From: Syntrophaceae bacterium UBA2251 | Lineage (GTDB): Bacteria; Desulfobacterota; Syntrophia; Syntrophales; UBA2251 | Length of the DNA stretch: 49,179 nt | Direction: 5' to 3' | Assembly: GCA_002347815.1 (NCBI GenBank) | Contig: DDXV01000057.1 | Span: 1-49,179 of the forward strand | In this document: one piece after another, positions 16,907-25,903 of the stretch | How positions within the stretch are numbered: position 1 is the stretch's first letter | Layout of the letters: the number at the start of each line of letters is the position of its first letter | Notes under the pieces: generated by a model | The model's database searches: none | The model's input: only the letters and a program-made list of their open reading frames with translations | What the model was told of the DNA's origin: nothing | Made by a program: the position numbers and the translations under genes

Positions 16907-18422
16907 TCAGCCGAACCGTTTTCTCGGTTCGCCCTTGACGACCTTGCCGGCGGCGTTGCGGGGGATGTCGTTCACGATGTGGATCTGGCGCGGGCATTTG
17001 TAGGCGGCGAGGTTCTCGCGGCACCAGGCGAGGAGGGCTTCCGGCGTCGTCTCTTGCCGGAGGGAAACGATCGCCACGACCCGCTCCCCCCATTTCTCGT
17101 CCGCCACGCCGATCACGGCGGATTCCTTGATGCGGGGGTTGGCCTGCGGGACCTCTTCCACCTCGCGGGAATACACCTGTTCGCCCCCCGTGGTGATCAC
17201 GTCCCGCTTGCGGTCCACGAGGGTGATGAACCCCTCTTCATCCCGTTTGCCCATGTCCCCGGTGCGGAAGAATCCGCCCTTGACGGCCTGCTCGGTTTCC
17301 TCGGGCATTTTGTAATACCCGTCGAGGGCGTTCCCCCGGACGGCAATCTCGCCGACCTCCCCGACGGCGGCCTCGCGGCCGCGCCAGTTGAGAATCCGGA
17401 CGACCGTCAGGGTCATGGGCGTGCCGACGGAGAGCGGCTTCGCCAGCGCCGCCTCCGGCCGGAGCAGCGTCGCCGCGGGCGAGAGCTCCGTCATGCCGTA
17501 GATGTCCATCATCGCGGCGCGCGGGAAATGGGCGAGCAGTTTCTCGCGCATCTCGCCCGCCATGGCCATCCCGCCGTTCCCCAGCAGGCGCACGGACCGG
17601 ACGTCGTACTTCGCGAAGTCGAGACAGGCCAAAAGCGTCCGCCAGAGGATCGCCGGACCCCAGGTCACCGTCACGGCCTCCTGCCGGATCGTCCGGAGCA
17701 TGTCCTCCGGATCGAAGCGCAGGTGGATCGCAATCGTTCATCCCAGGACCAGGCCGGGCAGGAGCATGCAGTTGACGGCCGCGGCATGGAACAGGGGTGG
17801 GACGATCTGGAGCACGTCGTCACATGTGAAGCGGTAGTCGAGACAGCAGGTGAAGGCGTTGAAGAGGCTGTTGCGGTGGGTCAGGACGGCCCCCTTGGGC
17901 ACGCCCGTCGTCCCGGCCGTACAGAGGATCAGGTTGGCGTCATACAGGGAGACGTCCACCTCCGGCTCATCGGGCGGGTAGCCGGCGGGCAGGGTTTCGA
18001 AATCCTAGGGTGCCGTTCTCGCCGTTGCAGAGATAGGTGCGGACCTGGGGCAGGTCGTCCCGGATCGCCGCGATCCGCTCCATGAAGAGCGGGGAAAAGA
18101 CGATCGCCACGGCGTCGGCCTGGCCGATCTGATATTTGAGTTCACGGGGAACGAGGCCGTAGTTCAGGGGAACGCCGACGGCCCCGGCCTTGGCGACGGC
18201 GAGCCAGGCGACGACGAACTCCGGGCTGTTCATGAAGAGGAACGCCACCTTGTCTCCCTTGCGGACGCCCGCGGCCATCAGGGCCCGGGCGAGGCGGTTC
18301 ACCCGGGCGTTCAATTCGCCGTAGGTGAACCGCTCGTCCTGGAAAATCAGGGCGGTCTTCGTCGGGCACTTGGCCGCCGTCAAGGCGAACATGTCGCCGA
18401 CGCTGTCGATATTCCCCCGCAT
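16907..18422 (-). pseudogene. Broken AMP-forming acyl-CoA ligase
   Basis: From ATG 18422 (behind GGAAGGAAA) the ANL fold runs MRGNIDSVGDMFALTAAKCP to YLCNGENG. It then shifts frame at about 18000-18012 (ACCCTAGG), continues with LILCTAGTTGVPKGAVLTHRN (P-loop), hits an in-frame TGA at 17738-17740, and resumes with MDIYGMTELSP, FFRTGDMGKRDEEGF, DRKRDVITTGGEQVY and the A10 lysine region RNAAGKVVKGEPRKRFG, ending at 16907. All motifs survive, so the two lesions are recent or are sequencing errors. Intact, it would be a roughly 500-residue acyl-CoA ligase partnered with the ligase immediately upstream (gap 66 bases). Confidence 0.85.
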
Positions 18423-18488
18423 GGATTTCCTTCCCGTCAATGGAAACCGGGCGGCCCGTCGGGGCGCCGCCCGGCGTCTTCACGCCGC

Positions 18489-20153
18489 TTACACGATCTT
18501 CATCTTCTGTTTGACGTCCTCCCGGAGGACCTTCTTTATGATCTTTCCCACGGGATTGCGCGGGATGGCGTCGATGATCTCCAGGCGCTCCGGAATCTTG
18601 TAGACGGCCAGACCCTTCTCCTTCATGAAGGCCACAATTTCCTCGAGGGTGATCGTCTCGCCCGGTTTCGGCACGACGTAGATGCAGGTCCGCTCGCCCA
18701 GGATCTCGTCCGGCATGGCCACGGCCGCCGCGTCCATCACCTTGGGGAATCCGAGCACCATGTTCTCCACCTCCTGGGCGCTCACGTTGAAGCCGCCCCG
18801 GATGATGATGTCCTTGGACCGATCGAAGAAGCCGACGCAGTTGCCGTCCTTCACCTGGAAGAGGTCGCCCGTGTCGAAGAAGCCGTCCTTGTCGAAGGAC
18901 TTTTCCGTCAGGTCAGGGCGCTTGAAGTAGCCGGGGATGACGTTGGGACCGCGGTACCACAGATCGCCCACCTTCCCCTCCTCCGTCACCTCCTGCTTCG
19001 TCACCGGGTCGACCAGCTTCATATGGACATGGGCCATTTGTCCCACATTCCAGGTTGTCCCCGGTTTGCCGAACTGGGGGAAGTGATCGATGCGCATCTC
19101 CATGTCGGTGATGTGCCTGGGACCGGCGATGTTGCCCGTCCCTTCGTTCTGACCCCAGATGTTTCCGAATTCGATCCCCCAGCGGCGCTTCAATTCCTGG
19201 ACGGACCACAAGGACGGCGGCGCCGACCCGATGGTGATGGACCGGACCTTGGAGAAGTCGAACTGGTCCACCTTGGGATGCTTGAGCAGGGCGTTGACGA
19301 TGGCGGGGACGAGCAGCATGTAGTTGATCTCCTCCAGGATCATCTGCATCACGAAGGTCGTCCCGTCGAAGGGGTGATGGAGGACGAACTTCCCGCCGCC
19401 CTTGAGCCACTCGACGAAGACCGTTCCGATGGAGGCCATGTTCACGAGCGGCCCGGCGGTGATGAGGTTGTCGCCCGGCAGAATCGGGGCGCACTCGTAA
19501 CACAGGGTGGCCAGGAAGAGCCAGTTGTTGTGGCTGAGCGGACAGCCCTTGGGCTGGGCCTCCGTGCCCGACGACCAGCAGAGGGTGAAGACGTCGTTGG
19601 GATCGATATGGATCTGATCGAGCTTTCCGGTGACTTCGCCCTTCGTCATCTCCCGGATCTGGGACAGGGTCAGGATGTGCTTGATCGAGGGGTGCTTCGC
19701 CTGGATCTTCTCGACCATCTCCTTGTGCTTGAAGCCGCCGAATTCCTCGACGGTGATAACGGCCGCGGCCTCGGTCATTTCGGCGATAAACTCATGCTCG
19801 GACGCCCGCCACTGCATGGGCATGGGCGAAATCAGGGCGCCGGCCCGGGTGATCGCCAGATACAGCATGGCCAGTTCCCAGCAGTTCGGGAGCTGGACCA
19901 TGATGATGTCGTCCTTCTTGATCCCGAGGCCGAGGAAGGCCTCGGCGGTCGCGTCCACGGCCCGGCCGAGCTCCTTGTAGGTGAGCCGTTCCGGCTTCAG
20001 GCCGACCAGGGCTTCCTTGTTCATGGGATCCACAAGGCAGACCTTGTCCGGCTGGGTACGGACGTGTTCCTTGAAGTAATCGATGAATGTCTTGTCCCCC
20101 CACGCGCCCGCTTCCGTCCACTTCTTGATCATTTCCTGTGACGCCAAAATCAT
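18489..20153 (-). CDS. AMP-forming acyl-CoA ligase
   Basis: 554 residues. AAGGAGG lies 8 bases before ATG 20153 (an ATG at 20159 is too close to it). ANL motifs: CWSSGTEAQPKGCPLSHNN (a variant P-loop with EAQ in place of the usual TGx), IWGQNEGTGN (A5), FFDTGDLFQVKDGNCVGFFDRSKDIIIRGGFNVSAQEVE (A7-A8) and PRNPVGKIIKKVLRED with the C-terminal lysine. It activates a carboxylate to its CoA thioester; the unusual A3 loop resembles ligases of aryl or cyclic acids such as 2,3-dihydroxybenzoate-AMP ligases, but that is only suggestive. It lies just upstream of the broken ligase and downstream of the SDR gene, in the same direction. Confidence 0.88.
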   Translation of the reverse strand: MILASQEMIKKWTEAGAWGDKTFIDYFKEHVRTQPDKVCLVDPMNKEALVGLKPERLTYKELGRAVDATAEAFLGLGIKKDDIIMVQLPNCWELAMLYLAITRAGALISPMPMQWRASEHEFIAEMTEAAAVITVEEFGGFKHKEMVEKIQAKHPSIKHILTLSQIREMTKGEVTGKLDQIHIDPNDVFTLCWSSGTEAQPKGCPLSHNNWLFLATLCYECAPILPGDNLITAGPLVNMASIGTVFVEWLKGGGKFVLHHPFDGTTFVMQMILEEINYMLLVPAIVNALLKHPKVDQFDFSKVRSITIGSAPPSLWSVQELKRRWGIEFGNIWGQNEGTGNIAGPRHITDMEMRIDHFPQFGKPGTTWNVGQMAHVHMKLVDPVTKQEVTEEGKVGDLWYRGPNVIPGYFKRPDLTEKSFDKDGFFDTGDLFQVKDGNCVGFFDRSKDIIIRGGFNVSAQEVENMVLGFPKVMDAAAVAMPDEILGERTCIYVVPKPGETITLEEIVAFMKEKGLAVYKIPERLEIIDAIPRNPVGKIIKKVLREDVKQKMKIV

Positions 20154-20336
20154 TGTCATTACCTCCTTGAGAATTGATTGAACAACGAATTTTTTCGACA
20201 CGCATGACGCCGACGCAGATGAACGCCCCGGTCCTCTTCGGGAACGCAAACCTTACGCTGTCAATCCCCGGCACGGGAAGGCTCAGGGACGAGAAACACT
20301 TCCGTCCTCCTTTCTCGCAAAATTTCCGTCGGCCCG

Positions 20337-20420
20337 CTAGGCCCGGCCCCGCACCTTGAGGATGACCGCCTCGCCCCGGGCGAGGCCGCAGCCGCCGCCC
20401 CGCCGCCGCGGGGGCCTGAG
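20337..20420 (-). pseudogene. Possible thiolase C-terminal remnant
   Basis: Just after the SDR stop, the minus strand reads GGGCGLARGEAVILKVRGRA then TAG (20337-20339). The Cys-Gly-rich stretch followed by EAVILKV resembles the extreme C-terminus of thiolases (CxGGGxG..). Only about 20 codons are recognisable and there is no start, so it is at most a fragment. A thiolase would fit the neighbouring beta-oxidation-type genes. The rest of the 269-base spacer (20154-20422) shows nothing else I can support. Confidence 0.3.
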
Positions 20421-20422
20421 CG

Positions 20423-21190
20423 TCACTTCGCCTGCATCCGGAGGGCGCCGTCCAGACGGATGCACTCGCCGTTCAGCATCGTGTTCTCGATGATGTGCTG
20501 CGCGAGCCGGGCGTACTCCTCAGGCCGGCCCAGACGATGTGGGAAAGGAATCGTCTTGGCGAGGATATCCCGGACCGGATCCGGCAGACCGGCCAGCATC
20601 GGCGTGTCGAAGAGCCCGGGGGCGATCGTGACAACGCGGACGCCGTATTCGGCGCATTCCCGTGCAATGGGCAGGGTCATGCCGACAACGCCCGCCTTCG
20701 AAGCGGCGTAGGCGGCCTGGCCGATCTGACCGTCGAACGCAGCGATCGAGGCCGTATTGATGATGACGCCCTTCTCCCCGTCGGCGTTGGGTTCATTTTT
20801 CACCATCTGTTCGACGGCGAGGCGGATGATGTTCAGGGTGCCGACCAGATTGATCTGGACGACGCGGTTGAAGGCCGCCAGGGAAAGGGGGCCCCTTTTC
20901 GATAGAACCTTTCCGGGATCGCCGACACCGGCGCAGTTGAAGGCGACGTTGATCCCGCCGAATGCGTCCACGACCTTTCCGACCGCGGCCTGGGCGCTCT
21001 CGTCGCTCGTGATGTCCGCCTGGGCGAAGATCACGTTCGGGCCCAGTTCGGCGGCCAGTTTCTCGCTCCGCTCGACGGCCACGTCGAAGATGGCGGCCTT
21101 CGCCCCGGCGGCCGCCAGGCGCCGGATACAGGCCTCCCCGAGGCCCGAGGCCCCTCCCGTGACGATGGCCCTGCAACTCTTGAATTCCAT
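20423..21190 (-). CDS. Short-chain dehydrogenase (3-hydroxyacyl-CoA dehydrogenase type 2-like)
   Basis: 255 residues. AAGGAGGAG precedes ATG 21190. The classical SDR motifs are present: TGGASGLG (cofactor, 11-18), NCAG at about 90, INTAS with the catalytic serine, and YAASK. The insertion and overall pattern (FNRVVQINLVGTLNIIRLA, FPHRLGRPEEYARLAQHIIENTMLNGECIRLDGALRM) match HSD10-type 3-hydroxyacyl-CoA dehydrogenases. Asp40 (IFDVA) after strand 2 points to NAD. It probably oxidises 3-hydroxy-2-methyl- or short-chain acyl-CoAs. It follows hisF by 35 bases and precedes the acyl-CoA ligase. Confidence 0.88.
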   Translation of the reverse strand: MEFKSCRAIVTGGASGLGEACIRRLAAAGAKAAIFDVAVERSEKLAAELGPNVIFAQADITSDESAQAAVGKVVDAFGGINVAFNCAGVGDPGKVLSKRGPLSLAAFNRVVQINLVGTLNIIRLAVEQMVKNEPNADGEKGVIINTASIAAFDGQIGQAAYAASKAGVVGMTLPIARECAEYGVRVVTIAPGLFDTPMLAGLPDPVRDILAKTIPFPHRLGRPEEYARLAQHIIENTMLNGECIRLDGALRMQAK

Positions 21191-21225
21191 GCTGATGCTC
21201 CTCCTTCCTTGCTGTCTTCCGATCT

Positions 21226-21987
21226 TCAGATGACGGGCAGTCCCCTGCCGCGCAGATAGTCCTTGACCTCCCGGATGCGGAAGGTCCGGAAATGGAACAC
21301 GGACGCCGCCAGGAGGATTTGCGCCCCGCCCTCGACGACGCCCTCGTAGAAATGTTCCAGGGTTCCCGCCCCGCCGGAGGCCACGACGGGAACGGTCACG
21401 CGATCGGCGATCGCGCGGGTGAATTCGAGGTCGTACCCGGCCAGGGTCCCGTCGCCGTCCATGCTCGTGGGGAGGATGACCCCGGCGCCCAGGTCTTCAC
21501 ACCGGCCCGCCCAGGCGACGGCATCCTGTCCCACGGGCGTCGTTCCCCCGGCCACGACCAGTTCGAATCCGGACGGCATCGCGGCGTTGCGCCTGGCGTC
21601 GACGGCGATCGTGATCCGGTCGGTCCCGAAACGCCGCGCGGCCTCCGCGACCAGCTCCGGATTCTTGACGGCGGCGCTGTTCATGGAGACCTTGCTCGCC
21701 CCGGCCGCCAGCACCATTTCGATGTCCTCCACGCTGTTGATGCCGCCCCCGACCGTCAGCGGGATGCTGATCACCGCCGCCACCTGCCGGACCCACTCCA
21801 GGCGCGTGGGGCGGTTTTCCAGGGTCGCGGCGATATCCAGCATCGCCAGCTCGTCCGCCCCTTCCTTTTCGTAGAAGGCGGCGTTTTCCACAGGATCGCC
21901 CGCGTCCTTGATGTCCATGAAGTGCACGCCCTTCACCACCCGGCCGTTCTTCATGTCCAGACAGGGCATGATCTTGATCGTTTTCAT
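21226..21987 (-). CDS. hisF: Imidazole glycerol phosphate synthase cyclase subunit HisF
   Basis: 253 residues, full length. GAGGAG precedes ATG 21987. A (beta/alpha)8 barrel with catalytic Asp11 (MPCLDMKNGRVVKG) and Asp130 (ITIAVDARRN), plus phosphate-binding loops TVGGGINS and ASGGAGTLEH. HisF uses ammonia from HisH to convert PRFAR to IGP and AICAR. The usual LLTSMDRDGT segment here reads LPTSMDGDGTLAGYD, a mild deviation. No hisH or other his gene is in the window, and the gene lies directly before an SDR. Either his genes are scattered in this genome, or this copy serves a HisF-like function outside histidine synthesis. Confidence 0.88.
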   Translation of the reverse strand: MKTIKIMPCLDMKNGRVVKGVHFMDIKDAGDPVENAAFYEKEGADELAMLDIAATLENRPTRLEWVRQVAAVISIPLTVGGGINSVEDIEMVLAAGASKVSMNSAAVKNPELVAEAARRFGTDRITIAVDARRNAAMPSGFELVVAGGTTPVGQDAVAWAGRCEDLGAGVILPTSMDGDGTLAGYDLEFTRAIADRVTVPVVASGGAGTLEHFYEGVVEGGAQILLAASVFHFRTFRIREVKDYLRGRGLPVI

Positions 21988-22219
21988 GACTGCTCCTCTT
22001 GTCCTGGTTTCTAACGCAAGCCGACGGGAATCGGCTGAAAAAGTGAATGCAAAAAAATATCTGGTTTCAAGGGTTTCTCCGGCGACGCGTTTGGATAGGG
22101 TAAAAATGGATTTGCCGCCACCCCGCGGGGCTCCAGGTCCCGGTCCGGTGCCGACGGGAAGAGCGGCGAAGAGCGCCCCCGCCTGGCCGGGCCGGTGACG
22201 CCTCCCGGTTGGCGCGTCA

Positions 22220-22247
22220 CTTTTATCCATCCCGGTTCAAAAGTCAA
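22220..22247 (-). promoter_or_regulatory. Putative hisF promoter
   Basis: Minus strand -35 TTGACT (22242-22247), 16-base spacer, -10 TAAAAG (22220-22225). Confidence 0.4.
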
Positions 22248-22304
22248 GGCAAAGATCAAGCGATTGGAACGGGGACCGCGGCGACGGGACTTCGGGATTT
22301 CCCG

Positions 22305-22332
22305 TTGACTTTGCGGGCGATTTGCTTATGAT
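22305..22332 (+). promoter_or_regulatory. Putative promoter of the Cys-rich protein gene
   Basis: -35 TTGACT (22305-22310), 16-base spacer, -10 TATGAT (22327-22332), 33 bases before the ATG at 22366. Confidence 0.6.
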
Positions 22333-22365
22333 AAGCGTCACCGTCATTCATGGAAAGGAGCGCGT

Positions 22366-23091
22366 ATGCCGATTCGCCAGGTTTCCTACGTCTTCGAGTT
22401 TCCGACCGGAGAAATCTTCCAGTACGATCTGCGCATTGATGCGACGACCCTCTCTCTCGTTCCGGAAACGGAGGAGGCGGAGGGGACGGAAGTGACGTAT
22501 CCGGACTGGACCCGTCTGGGCCACTGTCAGTGCCGGCACTGCCCCCTTTCCGAAAACGACCAGCCCCGCTGTCCCATTGCCGTCAACATCGCACAGCTCG
22601 TGGATGCCTTCCGGGACGTTAATTCCACCCTTCCCGTCAAGATCTCCGTCCATACCGACGAGCGGACGTACCTCAAGGAAGGGCCGGCCCAGCGCGGCCT
22701 GGCGTCCATCCTCGGCCTCATCATGGCCACCAGCGGCTGCCCCCACATGAATTTTCTCAAACCGATGGCCCGGTTCCACCTCCCCTTCGCCACCTCCGAG
22801 GAGACGATCGTCCGCTCCACCTCCATGTACCTGCTGGCCCAGTACTTCATCGCCCGCAGGGGCGAGGCGCCGGACATGAAGCTGACCAAACTGGACGAGG
22901 CCTATGCGCGGGTGCAGAAAGTGAACTTCGGGGTCAGCGCGCGGATCCGCTCCGCCGCCGAAACCAGCCGTGGGGACGCCTCCAGCAATGCCGTGGTGAT
23001 CCTGTTCACGGTCGCTCAACTGCTGAGCACGGCCATCGAGGAGAAACTCGATACCATCGAAGACCTGTTCAAAGGCATCGTTTTCCCCTGA
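22366..23091 (+). CDS. Uncharacterised Cys-rich protein
   Basis: 241 residues. AAAGGAG precedes ATG 22366. I do not recognise an experimentally defined family. The N-terminal region (about 1-45) is beta-rich (RQVSYVFEFPTGEIFQYDLRID). A metal-site-like cluster GHCQCRHCPL..RC (Cys54, Cys56, Cys59, Cys69) follows, with a further SGCPHMNFLKP (Cys125, His127). The C-terminal half is helical, with ARIRSAAETSRGDASSNAVVILFTVAQLLS. There is no signal peptide or membrane segment. Its stop is only 8 bases from the stop of the convergent DUF1846 gene. A metal-binding or redox-sensing role is a guess from the cysteines. Confidence 0.8.
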   Translation: MPIRQVSYVFEFPTGEIFQYDLRIDATTLSLVPETEEAEGTEVTYPDWTRLGHCQCRHCPLSENDQPRCPIAVNIAQLVDAFRDVNSTLPVKISVHTDERTYLKEGPAQRGLASILGLIMATSGCPHMNFLKPMARFHLPFATSEETIVRSTSMYLLAQYFIARRGEAPDMKLTKLDEAYARVQKVNFGVSARIRSAAETSRGDASSNAVVILFTVAQLLSTAIEEKLDTIEDLFKGIVFP

Positions 23092-23099
23092 CGCCCCGC

Positions 23100-24614
23100 T
23101 CAATCCATGAAAAGGTTGCTGGTGGAGAAGTTGGGGTCGGTGGTGAGGTTGACGCCGAGCCGCCGGAGCCCGGCCTCGTCCCCCGGCGTGGGAATGTGGG
23201 TCATGTGCACCTCGCACCCCCTCAGTTCCTTCAGCTTTTCCACGGCCAGTTGCGCGGCGGGATTGGTCGTGGCGCTGATGCTGAGCGCGATGAGGGTCTC
23301 TTCGAGGTCGAGGCTGACCGATGTCTCGTTCAGGATCTCCGTTTTCATGTTCCGGACGGAGTCGGTGATCGTGGCGGGAAGCAGCTTGATCTTCGGCGGA
23401 ATCTCGGCCAGCCGCTTGACCGCGTGGAGGACGAGGCTGGAGGCGGCATGCATGAGCGGTGAATTGTTGCCCGTCACGATCCGTCCCTGGGCGAGTTCGA
23501 TCGCCGCCCCGCAGTAGATCCCCTCGTTGCCCTTGTCCTTTTCCTGGGCCTCCCGGGCCGCCTCGCGGGCCGGCGGGACCACCCGCCGATACTCCGGCGT
23601 CAGCCCGAAATTCCGGACGAAAAGCTCCACCCGCTGGACCGTCTCCTTGTCCGTCAGGCCCATGACGTATTCGCAGCGGTAGCGGAAATAGCGGCGGATG
23701 ACCTCCTGACGGGACGCCTCCCCGACGACCTCGTCGTCCGTGACGGCGAACCCCGCCCGGTTGACGCCCATGTCCGTCGGCGACCGGTAGAACGACTCCC
23801 CGCCGGTGATCTTTTCCAGAATCCGGCGCAAGACCGGAAAGACCTCGGCGTCCCGGTTGTAATTGACCACCGTTTCGCCGTACGCCTCCAGATGGAAGGG
23901 GTCGATCAGGTTGAAGTCCCGGATGTCCGCCGTCGCCGCCTCGTAGGCGATGTTCACCGGGTGCTTCAGGGGAAGGTTCCAGATGGGAAAGGTCTCGAAT
24001 TTGGCGTAGCCGGATTTCATGCCCCGCTGATGGTCATGGTAGAGCTGGGACAGGCAGGTGGCGAGCTTCCCGCTCCCCGGTCCCGGTCCCGTGACGATGA
24101 CCAGGGGCTTGTCCGTCTCGATGTACTCGTTGGCGCCGTACCCGGACTCGCTGACGATCAGCTCCACGTCCGTGGGATAGCCGCGCGTGAATGGGTGGGT
24201 GTAGACCCGGATCCCGCGGCGTTCGAGCTTGTTCTTGAAGAGCTGGGCCGCGGGCTGGCGGTCGAAGCGGGTGATCACGACGCCGAGGACGTTGACCCCC
24301 CACTGCCGGAGGTTGTCGATCAGCTTGAGGGCGTCGGAATCGTAGGTGATGCCGAAATCGGCCCGGATCTTCTTGCGTTCGATGTCGCCGGCGTAGATGC
24401 ACAGCAGCAAGTCCGCCTTGTCCTTGAGGGCCTGCAGGAGCCGCATCTTGGCGTTGGGGTCGTAGCCGGGCAGGACGCGCGCCGCATGGAAATCGTACAT
24501 CAGCTTGCCGCCGAATTCCAGATAGAGCTTGTTGTTGAACCGCTCCACCCGCTCCAGGATCGCAGCCGTCTGCTCCCGGATGTACCGCTCGTTGTCGAAC
24601 CCCGTTTTGGTCAT
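23100..24614 (-). CDS. DUF1846-family protein
   Basis: 504 residues, the family's normal length, covering DUF1846 end to end: N-terminal MTKTGFDNERYIREQTAAILERV, a P-loop-like VTGPGPGSGKLATCLSQLYHD (about 170-190), and C-terminal ATTNPAAQLAVEKLKELRGCEVH and MTHIPTPGDEAGLRRLGVNLT. Structures of relatives exist, but the biochemical function is not established; nucleotide binding is suggested by the glycine loop. The gene follows the metallophosphoesterase on the same strand after a 110-base gap and may be read through from the aro operon, although a separate promoter cannot be excluded. Confidence 0.9.
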   Translation of the reverse strand: MTKTGFDNERYIREQTAAILERVERFNNKLYLEFGGKLMYDFHAARVLPGYDPNAKMRLLQALKDKADLLLCIYAGDIERKKIRADFGITYDSDALKLIDNLRQWGVNVLGVVITRFDRQPAAQLFKNKLERRGIRVYTHPFTRGYPTDVELIVSESGYGANEYIETDKPLVIVTGPGPGSGKLATCLSQLYHDHQRGMKSGYAKFETFPIWNLPLKHPVNIAYEAATADIRDFNLIDPFHLEAYGETVVNYNRDAEVFPVLRRILEKITGGESFYRSPTDMGVNRAGFAVTDDEVVGEASRQEVIRRYFRYRCEYVMGLTDKETVQRVELFVRNFGLTPEYRRVVPPAREAAREAQEKDKGNEGIYCGAAIELAQGRIVTGNNSPLMHAASSLVLHAVKRLAEIPPKIKLLPATITDSVRNMKTEILNETSVSLDLEETLIALSISATTNPAAQLAVEKLKELRGCEVHMTHIPTPGDEAGLRRLGVNLTTDPNFSTSNLFMD

Positions 24615-24724
24615 CGTCGCCCCGCCCCCGCTTGAAAGTTGTCCTTCCCTACCACATCCGTCCCCATTTGTCAGCGGGCAAAGATGACGATCTCCCCGGC
24701 CCGATTCCGGCTCGGGCGGGATCG

Positions 24725-25903
24725 TCAGGAAGGACCGGCGGCATCGGGAGCGGAGGGCGCGGCGCGGACGAGGTCGATGACGGTCACCTCCGGCGGCGCG
24801 CCCAGGCGGATGGGAGGCCCCCAGGTCCCCGTCCCGCGGCTGACGTAGAGGATTCCCCCGCCGGGCAGGTCGTAGGCGCCCGCGTGAAAGGGGAAAAACA
24901 GGCGGGTGATCAGGCTGAACGGAAAGAGCTGGCCCCGGTGCGTGTGCCCCGACAACTGCAGGTCGAACCGGCCCACGCTCTCCTTTTCGACGACGGGTTT
25001 GTGCTTGAGCAGAAGCGTGAAACGGTCGGGCGCAAGCCCCCGGAGCAGCGTCTGCTCGGGACTCACGGGCGGGGACGCCAACCCGTGCCCCGGGACGTCG
25101 TCCATGCCGACGATCTGAATCGCCCCGGCCGCCAGGACGCCCTCGTCCCGGAGCATCGTGAATCCCGCCCCCTCCGTGAAGGCGAGGGCATCGTCGAGAC
25201 CGGCGTAAAACTCGTGATTGCCGGTGATGGCGTATTTTCCGTAACGTGCCGGGAGCGCCCTCAAGCGCTCCATGGCGGTGCGGATATGGTCGAGCTGACT
25301 ATCCACCAGGTCCCCCGTGGACACCACGATGTCCGGCCCGGCCGCCTGCACCGCCGCCACGATCCGGTCGAGCCGGTCCTCCCGGACGATCAGGCCGATA
25401 TGGATGTCGGAGATCTGGACGATCCGCAGGCGATCCACCCCGGCGGGGAGTTTGGCGGTCCGGATCACGAGCCGCTCCGTGCGGATGTTCAGGGCCTCCC
25501 CGTAGCCGTACGCCGTCGCGACAGCGGCCACGATCAGGGGAATGAGGAAGGCCAGCCGGGGCGAAGGCAGCAGCGGGGCGAACGTCTGTTTGAACGCCAC
25601 TCCCCCCGCGGAGATCAGGACCCGGTAGAGATCGACGCAGAGGGCGGCGGCGCAGAACAGGAACAGGAACCCCATCCAGCCGTAGCCCACGTGGGACAGT
25701 CCCCGGGCCAGCGTTTCGAACCCGGCCCTTTCGGAATAGCGGATCAGCAGGGGCGCCAGGAACAGAAGCCCCAGAAGAAGGACCAGGCCGACATGGAGCG
25801 GCGGCGGGATCGGGAAGGCCGCCCGGACCTTGAGGAAGGCGTAAGCGTGGAGCCCGCCGTAGAGGATCAGGAAGGCGAGGAGAAACAGGGCCAGTCCCTT
25901 CAT
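24725..25903 (-). CDS. Membrane-anchored metallophosphoesterase
   Basis: 392 residues. About four N-terminal hydrophobic segments (about 3-25, 38-58, 75-97, 117-137) precede a calcineurin-like phosphoesterase domain. Its metal ligands are SDIHIG, STGDLVDSQ, TGNHEFY and SGHTHRGQLFP. The layout resembles the YkuE/YaeI group, some of which act on lipid-linked or UDP-sugar phosphates. ATG 25903 overlaps the tyrA stop (ATGA), making it the last tightly coupled member of the aro operon. A phosphoesterase there is unexpected; no aromatic-pathway step needs a membrane phosphatase, so the link may be only transcriptional. Confidence 0.88.
   Translation of the reverse strand: MKGLALFLLAFLILYGGLHAYAFLKVRAAFPIPPPLHVGLVLLLGLLFLAPLLIRYSERAGFETLARGLSHVGYGWMGFLFLFCAAALCVDLYRVLISAGGVAFKQTFAPLLPSPRLAFLIPLIVAAVATAYGYGEALNIRTERLVIRTAKLPAGVDRLRIVQISDIHIGLIVREDRLDRIVAAVQAAGPDIVVSTGDLVDSQLDHIRTAMERLRALPARYGKYAITGNHEFYAGLDDALAFTEGAGFTMLRDEGVLAAGAIQIVGMDDVPGHGLASPPVSPEQTLLRGLAPDRFTLLLKHKPVVEKESVGRFDLQLSGHTHRGQLFPFSLITRLFFPFHAGAYDLPGGGILYVSRGTGTWGPPIRLGAPPEVTVIDLVRAAPSAPDAAGPS

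Larger units (their letters stand above)
21988..22365. other. 378-bp divergent promoter region
   Basis: Lies between hisF (minus) and the Cys-rich protein gene (plus). It holds one promoter-like element for each direction (22220-22247 minus; 22305-22332 plus) and a long hisF leader of about 225 bases. A 6-bp hairpin AGCCGA/TCGGCT at 22019-22036 is visible, but no riboswitch or leader peptide is recognised. Confidence 0.5.

Noticed and set aside
17738..17740. In-frame TGA in the acyl-CoA ligase as a possible selenocysteine codon
   Set aside because: The same gene also has a frameshift, the position is not catalytic in the family, and no selenocysteine element or selenoprotein precedent is evident. 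A pseudogene is simpler.
22019..22036. AGCCGA/TCGGCT hairpin in the hisF leader as a terminator or riboswitch
   Set aside because: The T-run lies before the stem on the minus strand rather than after it, and no conserved riboswitch core is recognisable.
21988..22219. His-codon leader peptide before hisF
   Set aside because: No short ORF with clustered His codons was found on the minus strand of the leader.
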